DNA of 64,000 nt from Lujinxingia litoralis (lineage in GTDB: Bacteria; Myxococcota_A; Bradymonadia; Bradymonadales; Bradymonadaceae): the NCBI RefSeq assembly GCF_003260125.1, contig NZ_QHKO01000002.1, positions 372,001 to 436,000 on the forward strand, read 5' to 3'. The stretch's first letter is position 1, and each line of letters starts with the position of its first letter. The notes below the pieces were generated by a model. It searched no databases, was not told the origin of the DNA, and saw nothing but the letters and a program-made list of their open reading frames with translations. Of the stretch, positions 19,601 to 25,821 are shown in pieces. Made by a program: the position numbers and the translations under genes.

Positions 19601-19620
19601 GCCGGCGCTCTAACGCCGGC
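19601..19620. other. Perfect GC inverted repeat at end of the 64-aa gene
   Basis: GCCGGCG at 19601-19607 pairs with CGCCGGC at 19614-19620 around a 6-nt loop that includes the stop codon of the 64-aa membrane protein. No T-run follows on either strand, so it is at best a weak or Rho-assisted terminator. Confidence 0.4.
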
Positions 19621-19804
19621 CGTGCGCCAGATCGGCCCACACGTTGCGTGAAGCGGCGGCTTCTGCCGTCTCCGCGTTCTGGGTGGCCCGAAGCGTAGCG
19701 CTGGCAGGTGCGGCGGCCGGCCATAACGCCAGCGTCAGTGCTCCGATCAAGAAGATCATCAAGGCCAGCGACGCCATCTGTGGCTCGCTTTGCTCCCCCT
19801 GCAT
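19610..19804 (-). CDS. Small single-span membrane protein (64 aa)
   Basis: A short gene with a strong ribosome-binding site (AAAGGGAG, seven bases before the ATG at 19804). It encodes a polar N-terminus (M-Q-G-E-Q-S-E-P-Q), one hydrophobic segment of about 20 residues (S-L-A-L-M-I-F-L-I-G-A-L-T-L-A-L) and an Ala-rich tail ending in charged residues. It lies 107 bp from, and divergent to, the lasso-cyclase-like gene, and upstream of the P450 on the same strand. No family was recognised. Possible roles are an immunity or export accessory of the neighbouring peptide, or an unrelated small membrane protein. Confidence 0.55.
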   Translation of the reverse strand: MQGEQSEPQMASLALMIFLIGALTLALWPAAAPASATLRATQNAETAEAAASRNVWADLAHGRR

Positions 19805-19911
19805 AGTAGCTCCCTTTGCGCGAGACCTTCTTAGCACTCGCGCGGATGAAGACGTCTTTAACGAGACTATCTTTGAAAGCTAGACACACCATCGCCCTTC
19901 AGGAGCCCATC

Positions 19912-21627
19912 ATGGGGGAGTTATATCTGGGGCAGAGATGCGCCCCATTTCTGCCGACGGACGTCCAAGAGTTGACCGAGGGCATCTGGGTGCGCCCCGG
20001 TCCGAGCTGGGGCCATCAAGTGATGGACCGGGGCCCCTGGCATGCCCTGATCATCGGAGAGCCCTGCGCACTGCAGGCCGACTGGGGCGCGTTGCTAGCA
20101 TGCCCGGATGACGCTCTCAGCGGGGCGATCGCTGCGGTTGAGGGCGTGCACTCCGGGGTTGCCTGGCGCCCGGGCTCCCCCCGGCGCTGGTTCTGGCGGG
20201 ACCGCTTTGGACGCATCCCCTGGCAACTCCTCAGCGGCCATGCCCTGCTAGCCACCACCGATCCGGAGCTTGTGGTCCGGGCCGCCGGCAGTGCCGGCAT
20301 CAATCCCGAGCGCCTGACCGACTTCCTGGCCGGCGGTCGCTCCACCTCCCGGGCCGACTTCATCCGGGGCGTGGAGCGCCTTCGCCCCGGCGAGCTGGCT
20401 CTCGCCGACGAGGAGCGCCTGCACTGGGTGCGACGCTGGTGGTCTCCCACGCTTCCCACACGCCACCAGCTCGCCCCCTACCACGAGCGCCTGGCCCAGA
20501 TCGGCGCCCGCCTGCGTCTTGGCACCTCGGGACTCACCTCCCCCGGCGCCTGGCTCGCCCTGAGCGGAGGGCTCGACTCGGCGACCCTTCTGGCCAGCAG
20601 CCCCGACCCACGGCGCTGCTGCGCCTTCACCGTCACCCTGCGCGACGCCCCGGCCGAGCTCGCCACCGCCGACACGCTCACCCGCGCGTTGGGCACCCAC
20701 TGGGAACACTGCGGCGTGGATGCGCGCTGGCCCCTCCGCTCCCCGGCCGAACACGAACGCCTGGCCGGCTGGGGCCCCCACGCTCATCCGGATCTGGCCT
20801 GGTTTCCCGCTGCTCTAAACCAGCTCCAGGCCCATTGCGCGGACCAAACCCCCTCCGTCCTTTACACCGGCCACGGCGCCGACGACGCGCTGTGGATGCC
20901 CCCCGGCCTCTGGTTAATCCACCAGTGGGACCGGGGCGCCTGGCGCGAACTCCTGGCCGCCGGGCGCGCTCTGGGAGCCCGCACCACCCTGGCCCCGGCG
21001 CGGGGCGCGCTGATTGAGCGCCTGGGGCTTCGCCCCTGGCGCGAACGCCTCCGCGCGCTCCCGGCTCCCGGCCCGGCCTGGCTTCCCGGCGCCGCCGGCC
21101 CGGCACGCGCCGCGCTGCTCTCACCGATGCATCGCTTCGCGCTCTACCGCGCGGCCCGCCTCAACTCCTGGGCCTGGGAGCTCATTATGCGCAGCCTGGC
21201 GCGCATCGCCCGACGCGCACGCCTGCAAGTGCGTACCCCTTACCTTGATGCTCGTATCTGGGACTTAGCTTTAACCCTAACCCCTGAGGAACTCATCGAG
21301 GGGGGACGACAAAAAGCCCCCCTTCGGCGCCTCACCCAGGGGGTGTTGCCCGAAGCGGTGCGCACACGCAAAAAACTCGGCAGCTTCGACGCGCTCGTGG
21401 AGCGCGGGCTGGCCGAGCGCGAAACCCGCCGCGCGCTGCGTCTGTTTGCCGGCGCGCAGCTCGCTGAACTCCGAGTCATTGATGGGCCTTGCTTTCAACA
21501 TGCCCTGGCCGACTACCTGTCACAGCCCTCGCGGCTCTGGCGCGGCTCCTGGGAGATCTGGCGCGCCGTGGCCGCCGAGCTCTGGCTACATTCTCGCCAG
21601 CGTTCGTCGCCCCCTGGCGCCCCCTGA
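19912..21627 (+). CDS. Asparagine-synthase-like protein, lasso-peptide cyclase (C protein) type
   Basis: A 571-aa asparagine-synthetase-B-fold protein. The ATP-pyrophosphatase half has A-L-S-G-G-L-D-S-A-T (PP-loop), T-G-H-G-A-D-D-A and a C-terminal R-T-P-Y-L-D-A-R-I-W-D-L-A-L-T-L, then K-A-P-L-R-R-L-T-Q-G-V-L-P-E-A-V-x-x-R-K-K-L-G. That last block is the pattern I associate with lasso macrolactam synthetases rather than true asparagine synthetases. The N-terminal half keeps the Ntn-like fold (R-D-R-F-G-R-I-P-W, R-L-R-P-G-E-L) but has no Cys at position 2, so glutaminase activity is unlikely. The ATG at 19912 has AGGAG seven bases upstream; an upstream ATG at 19816 would run into the divergent small gene. 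A precursor-like gene follows 22 bp later. Expected reaction: adenylation of an Asp/Glu side chain and isopeptide ring closure. Confidence 0.78.
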   Translation: MGELYLGQRCAPFLPTDVQELTEGIWVRPGPSWGHQVMDRGPWHALIIGEPCALQADWGALLACPDDALSGAIAAVEGVHSGVAWRPGSPRRWFWRDRFGRIPWQLLSGHALLATTDPELVVRAAGSAGINPERLTDFLAGGRSTSRADFIRGVERLRPGELALADEERLHWVRRWWSPTLPTRHQLAPYHERLAQIGARLRLGTSGLTSPGAWLALSGGLDSATLLASSPDPRRCCAFTVTLRDAPAELATADTLTRALGTHWEHCGVDARWPLRSPAEHERLAGWGPHAHPDLAWFPAALNQLQAHCADQTPSVLYTGHGADDALWMPPGLWLIHQWDRGAWRELLAAGRALGARTTLAPARGALIERLGLRPWRERLRALPAPGPAWLPGAAGPARAALLSPMHRFALYRAARLNSWAWELIMRSLARIARRARLQVRTPYLDARIWDLALTLTPEELIEGGRQKAPLRRLTQGVLPEAVRTRKKLGSFDALVERGLAERETRRALRLFAGAQLAELRVIDGPCFQHALADYLSQPSRLWRGSWEIWRAVAAELWLHSRQRSSPPGAP

Positions 21628-21649
21628 TGCTTCACTGGTGGAGGTTCCT

Positions 21650-21841
21650 ATGGTTACTCGCCAACCCCCTCGTCATCCCCGCACTCCAGAAGATCGCGAC
21701 CGCCGCCGCTCGCCAGAGCCCGGCTACCAGCCCCCGAGACTGGAGCGGCTCGGCCCAATCCGCGCGCTGATTCGCGGCGCTACCTCCAAGGGGGTCGATA
21801 TCACTGGCGGGGTCGACCTGGACATGCCCTACCCGGGCTAA
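21650..21841 (+). CDS. Candidate lasso-peptide precursor (63 aa)
   Basis: A 63-aa peptide gene starting 22 bp after the cyclase-like gene, with an excellent ribosome-binding site (GGTGGAGG at 21637-21644, five bases before the ATG). The N-terminal 25 residues are Arg/Pro-rich. Then come Y26, P29, L31, G35 and G43, which fit the lasso leader pattern Y-x2-P-x-L-x3-G-x7-G at every position. The residue two before G43, normally Thr, is Ile41. Core cleavage before G43 gives a 21-residue core with Asp50 at ring position 8, ending M-P-Y-P-G. A second reading starts at G48 with Asp56 at position 9. The stop overlaps the convergent methylase stop by two bases. The call rests on pattern and context only. 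Confidence 0.66.
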   Translation: MVTRQPPRHPRTPEDRDRRRSPEPGYQPPRLERLGPIRALIRGATSKGVDITGGVDLDMPYPG

Positions 21842-23601
21842 GGCCACTCAAAGCGCACCGGGAGTTCACGCAACGGAGAACTGTAAAACTCCAGCAACGC
21901 TCCCTTTCGCTTCCCAAAGGTCCCCAGGTAACGCTCAGTATGCGCGCTGTTGAGTGCCTTCATCAGCGCGCAAAGATAGCCCTCGGCGTCTTCGATGTCG
22001 GGCGGTGCCAGGAGGATGGTACAGTCGCTGGAAACGATAGCGCCGGAGAGATCCAACGCAAAGCAAGGTCGCGGGGCGCGACGCGGCACCACAAGTTTGG
22101 GCGCGGCCATCGCTGCCCGATCACGCGGCCAGTGCAGTCGATACCAGGGCATCTTCCCCTGCACGACTTCTCGACGCCTTTCCAGGATCGGTCGATACGG
22201 TCCCAGCACCTCTTCCACAGCCTCCAGGTGCTCCTGGGGAAGCTCCTCGCAAAGATAGAGCATCCACCCGTGCACCTCCTCCCCTCGATAAACCCGCGAC
22301 GCTTCTAACCTTCCGGAACGCAACAATGGGCGCACATACCCTCCCAACACCGCCCACCCCGCCGGTGGCTCGGCTTCCTCGCTCAAAAAGATCGGCGTTC
22401 CAACCTCCCAGCCCTCCTCCACGCCGCCAAAGTGCGCAACATGCCGCCGGGTCACGCGGTCGGCTCCACTGACCACGCCCTGGAAGTCACGTACCAGCTC
22501 CCCCAACGGACGCCCCTCCCGACGCACCCGACGTCCCCAGTCCAAACCGCCCTGATCCACGCGGGGGCGCCACCGCCCCGAGCCTAGACTGCCGGGAGCG
22601 ACCGCCGTCCAGCGAAACTCTCCTGCCGAGACCGAGCCCCCCCACATCGCCTCACGTCGCGCCGAACCCTTACGAAAACTCGCGAGCAATACCTCGGTCC
22701 CGGGCGCGGCATCGAAGACGTCACCGGCCTTCAACCAGGCAAAGCGCTCCATGGCGCCCTCATCCAGGAGGTAGGCGCGCAACGCGTCGGCTCCGTCCGC
22801 CCCAAGCCAGTGCGGAGGGGTCAGCCAGGCCGCCTGCCCCCCATCCGACAAGAGCTCCACCGAACGGGCCAGAAAGTAATAGAGCAAATCTACCCTCGCG
22901 CCTCGGACACACTCGAAACGCGGATGGTCCGCCAGCACCCCGGCCAGAAAAGCCCCGTTGCCCTTCTCCGGCACATAGGGCGGATTCATCACCACAACAC
23001 CGGCCCGCCCCTCCGTATCATCCTCCAGACGATCGAGCCCATCGCCGACGATCACCCGGACATCCCCGGCCTCGCCACGCCGCTGTGCGGCAAGCAGACG
23101 AAGCCCGCAGGCCAACGCCAGTCCCTCCTCACGCTCCACACCGACCAACGCCCGCCCGGGCCACCTGCGCCCGGCCGCCAGCAAGAGCGCCCCGGCGCCA
23201 CAGGCCGGGTCGACCACGAGCCCCGCCTCTGCCACCGCCGACTCCTCGCCGTCATCGAGCAGGCTGACCAGACGATCGGCAACGTGGGCCGGGGTAAAAT
23301 GCACCCCAAACGCGCGTCGCTCCGCGTCGCCCAGCAACGCATCCCAGCGCTCGCCATCGGCCTCCACCTTGCCAGCGAGCCCCGACGCCTCGCAGGTCAA
23401 GATCGCCTGACGAAGCCTCTCCACAGAAGCCCCCTCCACCACCTGCTCCAGACGACGCACGATCTCCGGAGTCGGCATCCCGCAAACTGCGGCCTCCCAC
23501 ATGACGGCGCGGGCCAGCGCTTGCCACAACTCATCGCCGCCCGGTTCCGTACGCGTGGAGGCGACTTTTTTTGCCGGATTCAGGGCTCCTCCTTGCCTCG
23601 A
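21838..23601 (-). CDS. Orphan adenine-specific DNA methylase (Eco57I/TaqI type)
   Basis: A SAM-dependent N6-adenine DNA methyltransferase. Motif X/I region: F-T-P-A-H-V-A-D-R, then V-D-P-A-C-G-A-G-A-L-L-L; catalytic motif IV is N-P-P-Y. The C-terminal half ends like a TaqI-type specificity domain (W-Y-R-L-H-W-P-R, P-K-L-V-V-P-R, K-A-L-N-S, G-K-R-K-G-A-L-L-E-F-Y, P-L-R-E-L-P-V). No PD-(D/E)xK nuclease domain is present and no restriction gene is next to it. The frame is open to 23742 but would enter the kinase gene. A GTG at 23601 behind AGGAAAGGGAAGA is chosen; a CTG at 23583 behind AGGAGG is a close alternative. Roles: epigenetic methylase or remnant of a restriction-modification system. Confidence 0.82.
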   Translation of the reverse strand, partial: SRQGGALNPAKKVASTRTEPGGDELWQALARAVMWEAAVCGMPTPEIVRRLEQVVEGASVERLRQAILTCEASGLAGKVEADGERWDALLGDAERRAFGVHFTPAHVADRLVSLLDDGEESAVAEAGLVVDPACGAGALLLAAGRRWPGRALVGVEREEGLALACGLRLLAAQRRGEAGDVRVIVGDGLDRLEDDTEGRAGVVVMNPPYVPEKGNGAFLAGVLADHPRFECVRGARVDLLYYFLARSVELLSDGGQAAWLTPPHWLGADGADALRAYLLDEGAMERFAWLKAGDVFDAAPGTEVLLASFRKGSARREAMWGGSVSAGEFRWTAVAPGSLGSGRWRPRVDQGGLDWGRRVRREGRPLGELVRDFQGVVSGADRVTRRHVAHFGGVEEGWEVGTPIFLSEEAEPPAGWAVLGGYVRPLLRSGRLEASRVYRGEEVHGWMLYLCEELPQEHLEAVEEVLGPYRPILERRREVVQGKMPWYRLHWPRDRAAMAAPKLVVPRRAPRPCFALDLSGAIVSSDCTILLAPPDIEDAEGYLCALMKALNSAHTERYLGTFGKRKGALLEFYSSPLRELPVRFEWP

Positions 23602-23710
23602 CACTCTTCCCTTTCCTATGCTTCCGAGGGGACCACTTTCTGCACAATTTGCAACTTCGTCGCGCCCGGCACCTCCCGGACCCGACATCTCCTTTTGCTT
23701 CGCCAGGGCT

Positions 23711-25087
23711 ATGACGACCCATTCCACATTGAGCGCCGGCACCCGACTGGCCGACCGCTACGAACTCACCGAAGCCATCGGCGAGGGCGGCTTCGGCATG
23801 GTCTACCGCGCTCGCCAGCTCAATGTCGATCGCGACGTCGCCATCAAAATTCTGCCGCCACGCTTCGCCTCGGTCGATGATGTTGTGGAACGCTTTCGTC
23901 GCGAGGCTCGCCTGGCCAGCCGCCTACAACACCCCAATACCATCACCGTGCACGACTACGGCCAGCAAGACGATCTTTTCTTCATCGTCATGGAACTCCT
24001 GCGCGGGCAGGATCTGGCCGACCGCCTTCATACCTCGCAACACCTCAAACTCAGCCAGATTCTGCACATCGCTCGCCAGACCCTCTACAGCCTCCAGGAA
24101 GCGCACGAACAGGGCATCGTCCACCGCGATCTCAAACCGGAAAACATCTTCCTCATTCAGATCGGCGACGATCCCGACTTCGTCAAAGTTCTGGACTTTG
24201 GCATCGCCAAGATGGCCCAGGGCAATCTCGACCCCCACGCCGACACCGGCCAGCGTCCGCTCACACTGAGCGGCTCCACGGTGGGCACACCGCCCTACAT
24301 GTCGCCCGAACAGGCCGCCGGCGACCAGGTCGATCCTCAGACCGACATCTACGCACTGGGTATCATCCTTTACGAAATGATCAACGGGCACCCTCCCTTT
24401 CAAGACCCTAACCCGGTCAAGGTCATGCGCGCCCACCTCTTCGAACCCCTGCCCTCCTTCACCAACGCGGCGCTTCGAAATACGCGTCTGGAGTCGGTGG
24501 TCCGCCGCGCCCTGGAAAAAGATCGCGATCATCGCTTCAAAAACGCCGGGGAGCTTCTCGAAGCCCTGGCCGACCCGGGACTTGAGCAGCGAGCCCTGGG
24601 CTTCTTTGAGCGCCCGACATCCGAAAACACTCCCCCCTCTCCCAGCCCCGCGGACGCCGTGCCTTTTGATGCCTTGCGCAAGCGCGAGGCCGAGCCCCCG
24701 CCGGCCATCGCTCCCTCCGAAGCCTCGGCGGGCTCTTCGATCATCACCGTGCTCGAGCCCCCGGCGCCCCGAGACGAGGTGATCGTACTTACTCGGCGCA
24801 AAGCTCACCCCACGCCGACTGCATCCCCTGATCCCCCCTCTCCCGAACCAGCCCCCGCCAGCGCCTCTCCGCGCCCTCCCGAGCTCGCCTCACCCCCAGA
24901 CGAGACCTGGAGCTGGACCGACGAGACCACCCCCGACGCCAGCGGCTCGCAGCTGCTGGTGTCCCCTTACCAGAACATGAAAAAGGCCAGCTCCAGCCCG
25001 AAAATCGCGCTGATGCTGGCCCTTATGCTCATACTCATCGCGCTGGTGGTCCTGAGCGCGCTGGGCATCCTCCAGCTGCCGATCTGA
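23711..25087 (+). CDS. Membrane-anchored Ser/Thr protein kinase
   Basis: A Hanks-type (eukaryotic-like) kinase of 458 aa. The kinase domain starts directly at the N-terminus: G-E-G-G-F-G-M-V-Y (residues 24-32), catalytic Lys46 in A-I-K-I-L, H-R-D-L-K-P-E-N near 138-145, D-F-G near 163, and G-T-P-P-Y-M-S-P-E-Q in the activation segment. A Pro/Ser-rich linker of about 130 residues precedes one C-terminal transmembrane helix (L-M-L-A-L-M-L-I-L-I-A-L-V-V-L). The very short outer tail leaves no room for an extracellular sensor. The ATG at 23711 begins a normal kinase N-terminus; upstream frame lacks homology. Targets unknown. Confidence 0.93.
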   Translation: MTTHSTLSAGTRLADRYELTEAIGEGGFGMVYRARQLNVDRDVAIKILPPRFASVDDVVERFRREARLASRLQHPNTITVHDYGQQDDLFFIVMELLRGQDLADRLHTSQHLKLSQILHIARQTLYSLQEAHEQGIVHRDLKPENIFLIQIGDDPDFVKVLDFGIAKMAQGNLDPHADTGQRPLTLSGSTVGTPPYMSPEQAAGDQVDPQTDIYALGIILYEMINGHPPFQDPNPVKVMRAHLFEPLPSFTNAALRNTRLESVVRRALEKDRDHRFKNAGELLEALADPGLEQRALGFFERPTSENTPPSPSPADAVPFDALRKREAEPPPAIAPSEASAGSSIITVLEPPAPRDEVIVLTRRKAHPTPTASPDPPSPEPAPASASPRPPELASPPDETWSWTDETTPDASGSQLLVSPYQNMKKASSSPKIALMLALMLILIALVVLSALGILQLPI

Positions 25088-25096
25088 TCGGCAGCT
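25074..25096. terminator. Hairpin between convergent kinase and udk genes
   Basis: AGCTGCCGATC at 25074-25084 and GATCGGCAGCT at 25086-25096 form a near-perfect palindrome containing the kinase stop codon. The two genes converge here with only 27 bp between stops. There is no clear T-run, so termination by this hairpin is an inference. Confidence 0.4.
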
Positions 25097-25114
25097 CCAG
25101 AGGAAGTCTCCCTT

Positions 25115-25768
25115 TCAAATCAGGTCGAGCTGATTGCTCACCTTAAAGTGCGTCAGACGCGACGTGATATCGGCCACCACCATGTTGATGGCGATCTCAT
25201 TTTTACCGCCACGCGGGATGATCACATCGGCGTAGCGCTTGCTCGGCTCGACAAAGCTGTAATGCATCGGGCGCACGGTGCGCTGATACTGCGAGATCAC
25301 CGATTCCAGCGTGCGCCCGCGCTCCGCCACATCGCGCTCCAGACGACGGATGAAGCGGATGTCGTCATCGGCATCCACAAAGATCTTCACCTCCAGAAGG
25401 TCGCGCACCCGCTCATCAGCAAGCACCAGGATCCCCTCGACGATCACGATCGGCGCCGGCTTCACCTCGACGACTTCGGCGGTCCGCACCGACTCGGCAA
25501 AGCTGTACACCGGCTTATTGACCGCCTGCCCCTCCGAGAGCAGCTGCAGATGCTCGATGAAGAGCTCGGTGTCGAACGCATCGGGATGATCGAAGTTGAA
25601 CTTGCGACGCTCCTCGATCGGCATCTCGCTCAGATCTCGATAGTACGAGTCCATATCGAGGCAGATCACATCCTCATCGAAGGCCTCCAGGATACGGCGC
25701 ACCACCGTGGTCTTTCCCGAACCGGTACCCCCGGCGATTCCGACTAAAATTGGATTGGTGTTGCTCAC
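25115..25768 (-). CDS. udk: Uridine kinase
   Basis: Phosphorylates uridine and cytidine to UMP and CMP in pyrimidine salvage. The 217-aa protein has the P-loop G-I-A-G-G-T-G-S-G-K-T-T, the family block F-N-F-D-H-P-D-A-F-D (nucleoside binding), Y-S-F-A-E-S-V-R-T, I-V-E-G-I-L-V-L and R-R-L-E-R-D-V-A-E-R-G-R. Length and order match bacterial Udk. The start is a GTG at 25768, preceded by GAGGTAAGG. It follows the PPC lipoprotein gene on the same strand with a gap of about 50 bp. Confidence 0.94.
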   Translation of the reverse strand: MSNTNPILVGIAGGTGSGKTTVVRRILEAFDEDVICLDMDSYYRDLSEMPIEERRKFNFDHPDAFDTELFIEHLQLLSEGQAVNKPVYSFAESVRTAEVVEVKPAPIVIVEGILVLADERVRDLLEVKIFVDADDDIRFIRRLERDVAERGRTLESVISQYQRTVRPMHYSFVEPSKRYADVIIPRGGKNEIAINMVVADITSRLTHFKVSNQLDLI

Positions 25769-25821
25769 GCCTTACCTCGCTGGCCGCTTCCCGCATCAAA
25801 GAAGGTGGAGGCGCGAGCGCC

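Noticed and set aside
19545..19892. A 115-codon minus-strand frame over the small membrane protein gene
   Set aside because: The other frame has a strong ribosome-binding site and a proper membrane segment; this frame is basic and featureless.
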